This document shows, piece by piece, positions 47,631-57,111 of a stretch of 64,000 nt of DNA (its first letter is position 1; each line of letters opens with the position of its first letter). A program made the translations under genes and the position numbers. The notes beneath the pieces are model-generated. The model saw only the letters and a list, made by a program, of their open reading frames with translations. It was not told where the DNA came from and searched no databases. The stretch comes from Ignavibacteriales bacterium (GTDB lineage Bacteria > Bacteroidota > Ignavibacteria > Ignavibacteriales > Ignavibacteriaceae): contig JADJEI010000001.1 in assembly GCA_016709155.1 (NCBI GenBank), positions 1,116,001-1,180,000 on the forward strand, read 5' to 3'.

Positions 47631-48590
47631 ATGAAAACAAAAATCACAGAACTACTACACATTAATTATCCAATAATTCAAGCTGGAATGGTTTGGGTAT
47701 CAGGTTGGAAATTAGCTTCTGCAGTTTCTAACTGCGGAGGTTTAGGATTGATTGGCGCAGGTTCGATGAAACCTGAGCTATTAAACGAACATATTCAGCA
47801 ATGCAAAGCAGCAACGGGCAATCCATTTGGAGTTAACATTCCTTTATTAAGAAAAGATGCTGATGAACTTGTAAAAGTCGGTTTAGATAATGGTGTAAAA
47901 ATATTTTTTACTTCTGCGGGTAATCCAAAAACATTTACATCAATTTTAAAAGAAAAAGGATGCATAGTTGTTCATGTTGTTGCAAATCTAAAATATGGAT
48001 TAAAAGCACAAGAAGCTGGCTGCGATGCTGTTGTTGGTGAAGGTGTTGAAGCCGGTGGCCATAATGGCGCTGATCAGTTAACTACATTTTGTTTGATTCC
48101 GCAGCTTGTTGATAAGTTAACGATTCCTGTAATTGCTGCTGGTGGTATTGCAGTTGGAAGAGGGATTGTTGCCGCACTTTCTCTCGGGGCAGAAGGTGTG
48201 CAGATAGGAACTCGCTTTGCTGCAACTGTTGAATCATCAGCGCACGAAAACTACAAGCAAGAAATTGTTAAATCAGGTGATCAGGATACAACACTTGCTT
48301 TTAAGAAAATTGGCTTGGTTAGAATGATAAAAAATGATTTTGCAATTCGTGTGATGAAAGCAGAATATGAAGGATGGAATGAAACTCAATTACTTGAATT
48401 ACTCGGAGCCAAACGTGAACGTGCAGGAATCTTTGAAGGTGATTTAATTGAAGGGGAACTTGAAGCAGGGCAAGGTGTAGGATTGATAAACGATATTCCT
48501 ACCGTTAAGGAATTATTTGAGAGATTAATTAATGAATACAACGTGGCAAATGGAAACTTAAGACAATGGAACGCGGATGACACGGATTGA
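47631..48590 (+). CDS. FabK/nitronate monooxygenase-family flavoprotein
   Basis: 319 residues, FMN-binding TIM barrel. 'YPIIQAGMVWVSGWKLASAV' (N-terminal), 'GVNIPLL', 'VGEGVEAGGHNG' (with the catalytic-type His) and 'VIAAGGIAVGRGIVAALSLGAEGVQIGTRF' (FMN phosphate site, split in two here) fit the 2-nitropropane dioxygenase/FabK group. It could be an enoyl-ACP reductase or a nitronate monooxygenase. The short conserved Ala-Gly-Gly-His context does not decide this. The last eight residues (Q-W-N-A-D-D-T-D) and the stop codon are encoded by a palindromic repeat at 48570-48648, so the natural C-terminus was probably overwritten. Confidence 0.88.
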   Translation: MKTKITELLHINYPIIQAGMVWVSGWKLASAVSNCGGLGLIGAGSMKPELLNEHIQQCKAATGNPFGVNIPLLRKDADELVKVGLDNGVKIFFTSAGNPKTFTSILKEKGCIVVHVVANLKYGLKAQEAGCDAVVGEGVEAGGHNGADQLTTFCLIPQLVDKLTIPVIAAGGIAVGRGIVAALSLGAEGVQIGTRFAATVESSAHENYKQEIVKSGDQDTTLAFKKIGLVRMIKNDFAIRVMKAEYEGWNETQLLELLGAKRERAGIFEGDLIEGELEAGQGVGLINDIPTVKELFERLINEYNVANGNLRQWNADDTD

Positions 48591-48648
48591 GCGGATTTGC
48601 ACTGATAGAATCCGTTAAGGCCAGCGTAATCTGTGTCATCCGTGTTCT
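48570..48648. repeat. Long palindromic repeat between convergent genes
   Basis: AACGCGGATGACACGGATT (48571-48589) faces AATCTGTGTCATCCGTGTT (48628-48646), 17 of 19 positions pairing. An inner partner, GCGGATT/AATCCGT, lies within. The left arm encodes the C-terminus of the FabK-like protein. The ispH stop codon is directly beyond the right arm. It probably also terminates both transcripts. Confidence 0.85.
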
Positions 48649-49877
48649 ATTCTTGTGGATTCAAATACATGCGAATCACTTCATCAACATTTTTATCATC
48701 TGGAAAAAATGAATGAACCTTTCGTAATACCGCTTCAACCACTGCATCCGGGCAGCTTGCACCACTGGTTAATAAAATATTAACAACTTCTTTTGGGGGA
48801 GATAATTTTCTGTTTCGATTTCTTTATGATTCTTAAGATTAAAATGTGTGATTCTTTTCTCAGATATAATTTTGTCTTCAGACGAGATAAAATAAGTCGG
48901 TAACTTTTCTTCACACAATTCAACAATATGCGAAGTGTTAGATGAATTATATCCGCCAACTACAATAGCTAAATCTGCTTCAACATTTAATAATCCATAC
49001 GTTGCTTCCTGATTATCATTTGTTGCGTAGCAAAGTGTATCGCGTGTATCTGCAAAATGTTTTTTAAGATTTTCGATATCATATTTTTTTATCATTGTAT
49101 CTTTTAGCAAATCTGCAATTGCCTGAGTTTCTGTTGCAAGCATTGTAGTTTGATTTACTACTCCGATTTTTTGTAAATCCTTATCAACATCAAACCCCTC
49201 TGAAAATCTGCCCGAAAAAGTTTTATAAAATTCATCTTCTGATTTATTGTTCAGATAAAAGATGCAAGTAATTTAGCTTCTTCAATATCTCTAACAATAA
49301 CTGATGCTGTTTTTATTTTGCTGTGCGAAAATGTTGCACGAGTTTCTTCGTGGTAAGATTTGCCGTGAATTATAACAGTAAAATCATCATCTCCAAGTTG
49401 ATTACTTCTGTTCCAAACTTTTTCTACAAAAGGACAAGTTGTATTGTATCTATAAGGATTAATTCCAAGTTCATTAAGTTTTTTTTCAATCTCTAAAGTC
49501 GTTCCAAATGCAGGGATAATAACAATGTCCTCTTTGGTCAATTCATTCCAATCAATTAATTGTTTTCCAGATGTATCCATTAAAAACTTTACACCAAGAT
49601 TTAGCAAATCATTGTTAACTCCTGGATTATGAATCATTTCACTTAGCAAAAAAATTCGTTTACCAGGATTTTCTTCGATAGTTTTATATGCAATTTCGAT
49701 AGCGTTTTCTACACCGTAGCAGAATCCGAAATGGCGTGCAAGAAAAAATCTAACCGAACCAAAATCTAATAGCGTTGGTGTAAAATCTTTTTTTCTGGGA
49801 TCAAGATCTTTACGTGTATTCTTAATTTTAGTTATAAAAGAACTTCTGTAAATATTTGGGATGTTAAAATTTTTCAA
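48647..49877 (-). CDS. ispH: IspH, HMBPP reductase of the MEP isoprenoid pathway, two frameshifts
   Basis: Three frames in series give about 410 residues, the longer form of IspH. It reduces HMBPP to IPP and DMAPP with a 4Fe-4S cluster. The three cluster cysteines are found in 'HFGFCYGVENAI', 'NTTCPFVEKVW' and, only in the last frame, 'SGASCPDAVVE'. The breaks are in an A4 run at 49257-49260 (one base more gives A-S-F-Y-L-N-N-K) and a G5 run at 48795-48799 (one base more gives L-P-P-K-E-V-V-N). The stop is TAG at 48647. The enzyme is normally essential in organisms using this pathway, so these two breaks are more likely sequence errors than real mutations. Confidence 0.93.
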
Positions 49878-49918
49878 TTAATATATTCTATTTAAAATAT
49901 AGATAAGCATAAATAAAT

Positions 49919-50395
49919 CTATAAATTATTTAGTTCATCAGTTGTGACATTGTAATCAATAATAAATTTTTCTTTGGATGGACGATTCAAAATAAATCCC
50001 GCAAATACGCCGGTAAAAATTAACAGATGTAGGTAATTGCCGGTTAATAAAAAGCTAACTAATGAAAAAAGATTGGCACTTTCGAGCATCGCCCAATTAA
50101 CAATTGATGCAGTACGATACTTCATAGCTTTACTTTTAACATCAAGCGACTTATCAACATTTTGCGAATATTTATTGTATAAAAATTTGGAGAGAAAAAT
50201 CATCGAAATAGAATAGACCGGACTAAGGTAAAGCAGTATCGAATCTAAATCCAGGTTTCTTTGAATACTGTTCTGGCTTGCAATAAAAAAAACAACTCCG
50301 AAAAAAATCAATTGCCCTAAAGATAGAGCTACAAAAATAATATTCAGCGAAGTAAAAAAATTTTGTTTAGCAGAGCTGTTGAATGCTTCCATCAT
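49919..50395 (-). CDS. Four-helix membrane protein, unknown function
   Basis: 158 residues with about four hydrophobic segments ('IIFVALSLGQLIFFGVVFFI', 'ILLYLSPVYSISMIFLSKFL', 'MLESANLFSLVSFLLTG', 'LHLLIFTGVFAGFIL'). There is a charged loop between helices 2 and 3 ('SQNVDKSLDVKSKAMKYR'). Similar small proteins occur in Bacteroidota and Ignavibacteria without known function. It lies downstream of the prfA promoter region, divergent from prfA, and 41 bases before ispH on its own strand. I assign no role. Confidence 0.75.
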   Translation of the reverse strand: MMEAFNSSAKQNFFTSLNIIFVALSLGQLIFFGVVFFIASQNSIQRNLDLDSILLYLSPVYSISMIFLSKFLYNKYSQNVDKSLDVKSKAMKYRTASIVNWAMLESANLFSLVSFLLTGNYLHLLIFTGVFAGFILNRPSKEKFIIDYNVTTDELNNL

Positions 50396-50422
50396 ACGCC
50401 TAATTTAATAGTAATTTAGAAA

Positions 50423-50447
50423 TTGAAATTTAGGTTTGCTATATTTG
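50423..50447 (+). promoter_or_regulatory. Possible Bacteroidota-type promoter of prfA
   Basis: TATATTTG at 50440-50447 matches the -7 consensus TAnnTTTG of Bacteroidota, 23 bases before the prfA start. The upstream TTG at 50423-50425 is closer than the usual spacing, so the -33 element is uncertain. Confidence 0.4.
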
Positions 50448-50470
50448 CAATCCAAAAATGAATAAAAACA

Positions 50471-51550
50471 ATGGACTTATTAAGCAAATTAGAAAAAATC
50501 AAAATAAGATACGAACAGATTAACCAGATGCTCTCCGATCCTGAAGTCATGAATGAGAGAGAGAAAATGGTAAATCTCAGCAAAGAAAGAAGCGAACTGG
50601 AAAGTATTGTTGAATCTTACGAAAAATATTCCCAATTGATAAAAAATATTCAAGGCAACAAGGAATTAATAAACTCGGGTGTTGATAAAGAGCTTGAAAT
50701 GCTCGCCGAGGTTGAACTTGGAGAATTAGAAAATCAAATGACTCTGATGGAAGACGTTATAAAATTGCTGCTTCTTCCAAAAGATCCGAATGATGATAAG
50801 AGTGTGATTTTTGAAATACGAGCCGGCACCGGAGGAGAAGAAGCTGCTCTATTTGCTTATGATCTTTTCAGAATGTACACAAGGTTTGCCGAAACAAGAA
50901 ATTGGAAAGTTGAATTTATAGACATCAGCGAAACTGGTCTTGGTGGTCTGAAAGAAGCTGTTTTTACTATCGAAGGCGAAGGTGTTTATGGCGATTTGAA
51001 ATTTGAAAGCGGCGTTCACAGAGTTCAGCGTGTGCCGGAAACTGAAGCTAATGGGAGGGTGCATACTTCCGCTGCATCAGTGGCAGTTCTTCCCGAAGCA
51101 GAAGATGTTCAGGTGGAAATAAATCCAAATGATTTGAAGATTGACATTTTTCGTTCCGGCGGTGCAGGAGGACAAAATGTGAATAAGGTTGAAACTGCTG
51201 TTAGAATGACTCATCTGCCTACCGGGCTTGTTGTTCAGTGCCAGGATGAAAGGTCGCAATTAAAAAATAGACAAAAAGCATTAAAAGTTTTGAAGGCGAG
51301 GATTTATGATCTCGAACTAAAAAAACATAATGATGAAATTTCCGCTCAAAGGAAATCAATGGTGAAAAGCGGTGATAGAAGCGATAAGATACGCACATAT
51401 AATTTCCCCCAAAATAGAATGACTGACCACAGAATTGGACTGACTCTCTACAATCTTTCAAACATTATTAACGGCGATTTAAACGATTTGATTGAACAAC
51501 TTAAATTAGCCGAGAGGACTGAAAAACTTCAGGCTGCCGGTTCAGAATAA
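50471..51550 (+). CDS. prfA: Peptide chain release factor 1
   Basis: 359 residues. It reads UAA and UAG stop codons and releases the finished peptide. The coiled N-terminal domain is followed by 'IFEIRAGTGGEEAALFA', 'GVHRVQRVPETEANGRVHTS', the codon-recognition region including 'VLPEAEDVQVEI', and the catalytic 'GGAGGQNVNKVETAVRM' with the GGQ loop. The C-terminus 'QNRMTDHRIGLTLYNL' is typical. It is intact, and its presence means UAG is read as a stop in this organism. Confidence 0.97.
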   Translation: MDLLSKLEKIKIRYEQINQMLSDPEVMNEREKMVNLSKERSELESIVESYEKYSQLIKNIQGNKELINSGVDKELEMLAEVELGELENQMTLMEDVIKLLLLPKDPNDDKSVIFEIRAGTGGEEAALFAYDLFRMYTRFAETRNWKVEFIDISETGLGGLKEAVFTIEGEGVYGDLKFESGVHRVQRVPETEANGRVHTSAASVAVLPEAEDVQVEINPNDLKIDIFRSGGAGGQNVNKVETAVRMTHLPTGLVVQCQDERSQLKNRQKALKVLKARIYDLELKKHNDEISAQRKSMVKSGDRSDKIRTYNFPQNRMTDHRIGLTLYNLSNIINGDLNDLIEQLKLAERTEKLQAAGSE

Positions 51551-51568
51551 CTGTTTCAAATTTATTTT

Positions 51569-51844
51569 TTAATACTTCCTGCCTCTAATTAATTCGATTA
51601 GTTTGATAAGATAGAATAATACAAAACCCGATATTGATGTTGCGACAATTTGTAAATCAACCGAGAAAGTCGCGCTGTTTCCAATCAAGTAAGAAATAAA
51701 TTTACCTAATATTAAAAAAGCCAAGAGAAGTGAGAAACCATAAATTCCAAAAATTATCGGGGAGAAAATTGGTTTTATAATTTCCTTCATGGAAAAGCCG
51801 GCTGTTGGAAATGTAATTGACTTTCGAATAATTGCACCTTTCAT
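51569..51844 (-). CDS. Small two-helix membrane protein
   Basis: 91 residues with two hydrophobic segments ('IIFGIYGFSLLLAFLILGKFI' without its last residue, about 30-49, and 'LQIVATSISGFVLFYLIKLIELI', about 65-87). A short basic tail R-G-R-K-Y ends it. It is convergent with prfA (18-base gap) and not close to another gene on its strand. No family is recognised. Confidence 0.6.
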   Translation of the reverse strand: MKGAIIRKSITFPTAGFSMKEIIKPIFSPIIFGIYGFSLLLAFLILGKFISYLIGNSATFSVDLQIVATSISGFVLFYLIKLIELIRGRKY

Positions 51845-52018
51845 AGTTCACTTCTTTTTGTTTGAATTAATATTTATGATATATCTCACTATCAAATACT
51901 TTGCCTGTTTTATAATGGATAAATATTAAGGAATTGAAGAATTTTGGGAAGGGAATTTTTTTTTATTGTCTCATTAGAAGAAGGCGAGTGAAAAAAAGAC
52001 AAGAATAAAACTTATCGG

Positions 52019-53587
52019 TTAGTCAAATTTGCATTTTATTGTAATCAGGCTGATGTCATCTTCAAAAATACCGCCGTTGAAATTTTCGAATTCTCTTTTA
52101 AGCTTTTGAATTGAATCAATATCGGGATTCAATGAATCAAGAACTGTTTGCAATGCTGATTTTCCAAACTGCTCGCCATCTTTATTTCGTGATTCGATAA
52201 TGCCATCTGTCATAATAAAGATTTGATCGCCATTGTTCAAATTGATTTCCACTGTGGAATAATTACCTTGCTCTGCAAATCCAAGCAGCAAACCATCGGC
52301 AGAAATTTTTTTTACTTCGCCGGATGCAAAGCATTTAAAAATTAAAGGAAGATCCCCCGCCCCGGAATATTTCAATATTTTATTTTTCTTATCTATAACT
52401 ACAATAGACAAAGTTGCAAATACTTCTGCTACTTTAGCATCTTTAAAAACGCTTTGATTAACTTGCTGAAGAATTTCGCCGGCTGAAATTATCTCTGTGT
52501 TTTGAAGCACCATACGCAAAGCAGATCTTACATAACCTGCATAAGCAAAAGCAAAATACCAGGCACCCCACCTTTTACCCATTACATCACCCAGCACTAC
52601 CACTATATTATCCTCGTTTAATAGAAAGTAATCTATAAAATCTCCTCCCGGAACTCCTTCGTACGGTACATGCCAGTGCTTTATTTCAAATCCTGCAAAA
52701 TCCGGAAAGGTATCGGGTATTACTTTTGCGCGCATTAACCCAGTGGCATGACTTAGTTCGGAAACAATTTTATCTTTTTCTTTATCTAAGCTTTTTAAAA
52801 TTGCATTAACTTTTGCTACTATAACTCGCGGTCCGGAAGTTTTGACGACATAATCTGTGATACCTAAATCATAACCATCAAGAATATCAGACTCATTTCC
52901 TTTTGCAGTTAAAAAGATGAAGGGAATTGTTTTTAACTGCGGATCCTCAAGCAGCATTTTTCTAAATTCAAATCCATCAACTTTAGGCATCATTATATCC
53001 GAGATTATTATATCGGGAGAAAAGTTTTTTATGAGGTTGAATCCATCCACAGCATTATTAGCAACTTTACAATCGTAACCTGCTTTTGAAAGGTTATACT
53101 CGAAAAGTTTTGACATTGTTGGATCGTCATCAACTAAAACAAGTTTTGGGTTGTGATGGGTAAAAGATTTTTCAAGGTCCTTCCTTACTCCATAAATCTG
53201 ATGAATTTCAGCCCGCCGAAGGAGTGAAGCTACTTTAAGCAGGAGTTCTTCAACATTAAATGGTTTTGTAATAATATCATCACCTCCAACCTCCATTGCA
53301 TGGGTTTTATCTTCGAGTGAGCTTTTTGCAGTTACAAAAATGAACGGCAGCAAACGATACCTTTCGTCATCTCGAACTTTCTGACAAAATGTATAGCCGT
53401 CCATTCCATCCATCATTACATCACACAAAACGAGATTAATATTTTCATTCTGTAAAACAGTAAATGCTTCAGCAGGATTTTCTGCAATGTGAATGTTATA
53501 ATTGCGGGATTTTAAATGGTGGGTTAAAAGCTTACGAATAATAAGATCATCGTCTATAACTAATATTGAATTATTTGCTGCCTGCAT
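52019..53587 (-). CDS. SpoIIE/PP2C-type phosphatase with two receiver domains
   Basis: 522 residues from the ATG at 53587 (a TTG lies one codon earlier). Receiver 1 (about 5-125) has 'LVIDDD', phosphoacceptor Asp in 'LCDVMMDGMDGY' and Lys in 'DIITKPF'. Receiver 2 (about 148-265) has 'LVDDDP', 'ISDIMMPKVDGF' and 'DYVVKTSG'. The PP2C-like SpoIIE domain (about 285-520) has 'YEGVPGGDFIDYF', 'VVVLGDVMGKRWGAW', 'FIMTDGIIES' and 'FEDDISLITI', the metal-binding acids. It should dephosphorylate an STAS-domain anti-anti-sigma protein, most likely the next-encoded one at 53646. No anti-sigma kinase (RsbW type) is adjacent. Confidence 0.92.
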   Translation of the reverse strand: MQAANNSILVIDDDLIIRKLLTHHLKSRNYNIHIAENPAEAFTVLQNENINLVLCDVMMDGMDGYTFCQKVRDDERYRLLPFIFVTAKSSLEDKTHAMEVGGDDIITKPFNVEELLLKVASLLRRAEIHQIYGVRKDLEKSFTHHNPKLVLVDDDPTMSKLFEYNLSKAGYDCKVANNAVDGFNLIKNFSPDIIISDIMMPKVDGFEFRKMLLEDPQLKTIPFIFLTAKGNESDILDGYDLGITDYVVKTSGPRVIVAKVNAILKSLDKEKDKIVSELSHATGLMRAKVIPDTFPDFAGFEIKHWHVPYEGVPGGDFIDYFLLNEDNIVVVLGDVMGKRWGAWYFAFAYAGYVRSALRMVLQNTEIISAGEILQQVNQSVFKDAKVAEVFATLSIVVIDKKNKILKYSGAGDLPLIFKCFASGEVKKISADGLLLGFAEQGNYSTVEINLNNGDQIFIMTDGIIESRNKDGEQFGKSALQTVLDSLNPDIDSIQKLKREFENFNGGIFEDDISLITIKCKFD

Positions 53588-53645
53588 CAACGTTCATTAG
53601 TAACATAAAGAGAAATTTAAAAACTAATTTGAGATTTCGTTTTAA

Positions 53646-53984
53646 TTAAAGGAAACTATTAATTGCGTCCTCTCTTGTTTTATATGTTTCGAAGACCCGA
53701 TACATTCTTGTGAGTTCGAACATTGAATTAACAGCTTCCTGAAAGCCGACCAATCTTAAATCACCACCGATAGCAGTAACTTTCTTAAGTGAGATTACTA
53801 AAGCCCCAAGAAAAGTGGAATCAATGAATTCACATTCAGTAAGATCAACCACAATATTTTTTTGACCGGCTAAAATATCTTTCGCTAAAATTGTTTTAAA
53901 CTCCTCTGCTTCACGAAGAGTAGCTCGTGTAATAGCTACATGATGAACAATTACCTTTCCAAATTCTTCTCTAATAAAGTCCAT
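53646..53984 (-). CDS. STAS-domain anti-anti-sigma-like protein
   Basis: 112 residues, a complete STAS domain. 'NIVVDLTECEFIDSTFLGALV' contains the phosphorylatable serine position (D-S-T) of the SpoIIAA/RsbV family. 'LRLVGFQEAVNSMFELTRM' is the C-terminal helix. It is encoded between the sigma-54 regulator (22-base gap) and the phosphatase (58-base gap), so the two likely form a partner-switching pair. The cognate anti-sigma factor is not in the window. Confidence 0.9.
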   Translation of the reverse strand: MDFIREEFGKVIVHHVAITRATLREAEEFKTILAKDILAGQKNIVVDLTECEFIDSTFLGALVISLKKVTAIGGDLRLVGFQEAVNSMFELTRMYRVFETYKTREDAINSFL

Positions 53985-54006
53985 TTTTTTTTGCTTTCAA
54001 ATTTTA

Positions 54007-55389
54007 TTAATCGAATGCCCTGTTTTCAATTTCATATTTTTCCATCAGCCTGTAAATCGTAGCTCTTCCAAGCTGAAGTTTTTTTGCCGCTTCAACTATA
54101 TTCCCTTTTGTTACTTTTAAAGCGTGACGAATAGATTCTTCTTTAAGCCTTTCAAAAGGAATAATAGTGTCGTCACTAAAAAGTGTTCCCGAATAATCCA
54201 TCATATCCATCGGCTCAGTAGTACGAATATGCGGGGGTAAATCCTCAACATCAATTGTATCATTTTCTGTAATAATCACACAGCGTTCAACAGTATTCTC
54301 CATCTCGCGGATGTTTCCAGGCCAACTATACTCATAGATACATTTTAAGGCTTTCTTGCTGAAACCTTTAATATTTTTATTTAATTTTTTATTTAATACA
54401 GAAAGAAAATGTTCAGCTAAAACCCAGATGTCTGTCTTACGAAATCTTAATGGTGGAATCGAAATGGGGAATGAATTAAGTCTGTAATACAGATCTTCCC
54501 TGAATTCTCTTTGCTCAACGGCTTGTTTCAAATCACGGTTAGTAGCAGAAATAATACGGACATCGGTTTTGATCAGTTCAGTTCCACCAACTCGTTCAAA
54601 TTCCCTTTGCTGAATTACTCGAAGAAGTTTTGCCTGAAGCAGCATTTCCAGTTCTCCAACTTCATCAAGAAAAATTGTGCCTTCGTTTGCAATTTCGAAT
54701 TTGCCAAGCTTTCTTTGATGAGCACCAGTAAAGGAACCTTTTTCATGACCGAATAATTCACTTTCAAGAAGTTCTCTTGGAATAGAAGCACAATTAACAA
54801 CAACAAAAGGTTTATTTTTTCTGTTGCCATTAAAATGAATTGCACGTGCAATCAGTTCTTTCCCGGTGCCGCTTTCACCATAAATGAGTACGGTTATATC
54901 ATTATCTAAAACTTTATGAACAAGTTTGAGAACATCCTGCATCTTGCCGTCAGCGGAAACAATATTATCAAAGCTGTATTCTTTTTTTACATTTTCGCGC
55001 AGGTTTACAAGTTCGCGCGTGAGATCATAATTTTTAATAGCATTTTTGATAGCGAGTTCAAGCTTTTGCTGATCAATTGGTTTTTGGAAATAATCATAGG
55101 CGCCAAACTTTAAAGACTCAACCGCCACCTCAATACTTCCTTGAGCAGATAACATTATTACCGGTAAATTTTCATCAAACTGCTTAACGCGCCTGAGAAT
55201 TTCCAATCCATCCATCCCGGGCAGCATAATATCTAATAGAATTACATCGGGTTTAGAGTTAAGTTTTCTCAAAAGGTCTTCACCGCGAGAAAATACTTCC
55301 ACGTTGTATTTCCATTTATCCTTTACCCAAAAAGATAATAATTTAGAAATTGAATGTTCATCATCTACAATAAAAACTAACTTCTCCAC
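54007..55389 (-). CDS. NtrC-type sigma-54 response regulator
   Basis: 460 residues. The receiver domain has 'VFIVDDEHS' and phosphoacceptor Asp53 in 'VILLDIMLPGMDG'. The AAA+ domain has Walker A 'GESGTGKE', the sigma-54 loop as 'GSFTGA' rather than GAFTGA, and Walker B 'GTIFLDEVGE'. The Fis-like DNA-binding helices are at the end ('VEAAKKLQLGRATIYRLMEK'). The start codon directly abuts the stop of the histidine kinase upstream, so they are translationally coupled. It should activate sigma-54 promoters elsewhere in the genome. Confidence 0.95.
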   Translation of the reverse strand: MEKLVFIVDDEHSISKLLSFWVKDKWKYNVEVFSRGEDLLRKLNSKPDVILLDIMLPGMDGLEILRRVKQFDENLPVIMLSAQGSIEVAVESLKFGAYDYFQKPIDQQKLELAIKNAIKNYDLTRELVNLRENVKKEYSFDNIVSADGKMQDVLKLVHKVLDNDITVLIYGESGTGKELIARAIHFNGNRKNKPFVVVNCASIPRELLESELFGHEKGSFTGAHQRKLGKFEIANEGTIFLDEVGELEMLLQAKLLRVIQQREFERVGGTELIKTDVRIISATNRDLKQAVEQREFREDLYYRLNSFPISIPPLRFRKTDIWVLAEHFLSVLNKKLNKNIKGFSKKALKCIYEYSWPGNIREMENTVERCVIITENDTIDVEDLPPHIRTTEPMDMMDYSGTLFSDDTIIPFERLKEESIRHALKVTKGNIVEAAKKLQLGRATIYRLMEKYEIENRAFD

Positions 55390-57027
55390 TTAACTTCCTG
55401 AATTTAAATTGATCTTAAGGCTTTTCAGCAATCTTATTATAACGCTGGTGCCTTTGTTAACTTCGCTTTGGATTTCGACATAACCTTTATGCAAATCCAC
55501 AATCTGCTTAACAAAAACCAAGCCAAGACCTGTGCCGGGATTTTCCGAGTCCTTTCTTTGCACCCGATAGAACTTTTCGAATATAAAAGGAAGGTCTTTT
55601 TCTGGAATTCCTGCACCTGTATCACTAATTATGACTTCCGCCTCTTTCATTAAATTGTTAACGATAACGGTTATTCTTCCATTTTTATCGGTAAATTTTA
55701 TAGCATTACCTATTACTCCGCAGAAAACTTGTGAGATTTTTTCACGGTCTGCAAATAAAAATATCTCCTCAGTGGGAAATTCTGTGGTTAGAAATATGCT
55801 TTTTTCCTGTAAATCGGTTTTAAAACATTCAATTGTTTCTTTAATCAATTCGGCTAAATCAAAATTTGATTTATTAAGTGCAATTGTTCCGCTTTCGATT
55901 CTGGATAACTCGAGCACATCGTTAATCAGTTTAGCTAATCTTTTTCCTTCGCTTAAAATTATCCGGTTAAAATCCTTCCTCATATCTTCGGGTAAATTAT
56001 CATCGGATTCTATAGTTTCAGAAAATCCAATAATTGATGCAAGTGGAGTTCGAAGTTCGTGGGAGATATTTGAAATGAACTCATTCTTTAATTTATTCAA
56101 TTCAACCAATAATGATTTTTGTTGATGCGCCCTGCGTCTTTCTATGCTTAGAAGGCGTTCAGATTCAATCAATTTTGGCTTCAAGTCATTGATTATTGCT
56201 TCTAAGTTTTTTATTTGACTTATATTTTTTGCTGCTCCGGCAAGTCCGCAAATTTTATCCGGAGTACAAATTGTTTTGATGGTCATCAGGTAAAAAAATT
56301 TTTCGCCGAGATCATCAGTTAAAATAACTTCAAAGTTAATTTCCTTTTTGGATAACAAAACCTCTTTCAACAATTCCTGAATTTTTATTTTGTTTGAATC
56401 TTCAATTATATCAAGAAAATGTTTTCCTATTAGTTTTCCTACGGACTGGTTTATAGCTTCTGCACCTTTTTTATTTACTTTAGAGAACTTTCCCTCTCTG
56501 TCAAGTATGAATAACAAATCTTCTGAAATGTTAAAAAAAATTCTCTGGTCAACAAAATTTTCGCCGTTTGAATCCAAAGGATATATCATGTTCGTCTCAG
56601 CATCATCTTTAATCAATTCGCTGATGTTTGCCCACTCGCGAACCTGATAGTTGAGTGTCTTAATCACTTTACTCAATGCTTCAGAAGAACTATTCCCATA
56701 ATTTTCACTTTTTGAAGAAAGTAGAACAAGATAAATATCAAACTGTTTTTCGCTTGAATTTAAGAGATGAGATATTCGAAATGATTTTACCGCCAGTGAT
56801 GATGCTGTTTCTTTAATTATGGGATCACCTTCGTAAGTGATTCGATCGGAACCGGACAACTTGTAAAGATTTAATAAAATAGAATTCAGCGATTCATAGT
56901 TTGAAGGGTCGTTACCGGCATAACTTAAAATTTCAAAGTCGGTTTTTGTTGCTTTGAATAAGTAGCTGATGCTGCTATTGCTAAGTTTAGCTATAACGTT
57001 GAGAGTATTACTGATTAGGTCAAGCAT
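55390..57027 (-). CDS. PAS-domain histidine kinase without membrane segments
   Basis: 545 residues with no obvious membrane helix, so it is probably cytoplasmic. The first 140 residues look like a GAF-type fold. A PAS domain lies at about 163-270 ('LFILDREGKFSKVN', 'LIGKHFLDII'). The phosphoacceptor is His323 in 'NISHELRTPLASIIGFSE'. The ATPase has N-box 'VIGNAIKFTDKNG', G1 'ISDTGAGIPEKD', F-box 'FIFEKFYR' and G2 'GTGLGLVFVKQIV'. It is directly coupled to the sigma-54 regulator and probably phosphorylates it, and perhaps also the two receiver domains of the phosphatase further downstream. Confidence 0.94.
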   Translation of the reverse strand: MLDLISNTLNVIAKLSNSSISYLFKATKTDFEILSYAGNDPSNYESLNSILLNLYKLSGSDRITYEGDPIIKETASSLAVKSFRISHLLNSSEKQFDIYLVLLSSKSENYGNSSSEALSKVIKTLNYQVREWANISELIKDDAETNMIYPLDSNGENFVDQRIFFNISEDLLFILDREGKFSKVNKKGAEAINQSVGKLIGKHFLDIIEDSNKIKIQELLKEVLLSKKEINFEVILTDDLGEKFFYLMTIKTICTPDKICGLAGAAKNISQIKNLEAIINDLKPKLIESERLLSIERRRAHQQKSLLVELNKLKNEFISNISHELRTPLASIIGFSETIESDDNLPEDMRKDFNRIILSEGKRLAKLINDVLELSRIESGTIALNKSNFDLAELIKETIECFKTDLQEKSIFLTTEFPTEEIFLFADREKISQVFCGVIGNAIKFTDKNGRITVIVNNLMKEAEVIISDTGAGIPEKDLPFIFEKFYRVQRKDSENPGTGLGLVFVKQIVDLHKGYVEIQSEVNKGTSVIIRLLKSLKINLNSGS

Positions 57028-57111
57028 TAAATCATAATATTTAATATAAAAAATATAATGATTTTACTTCTTAATCAAACAGATAAAATATGAATGTTAA
57101 TTGAAATGAAA

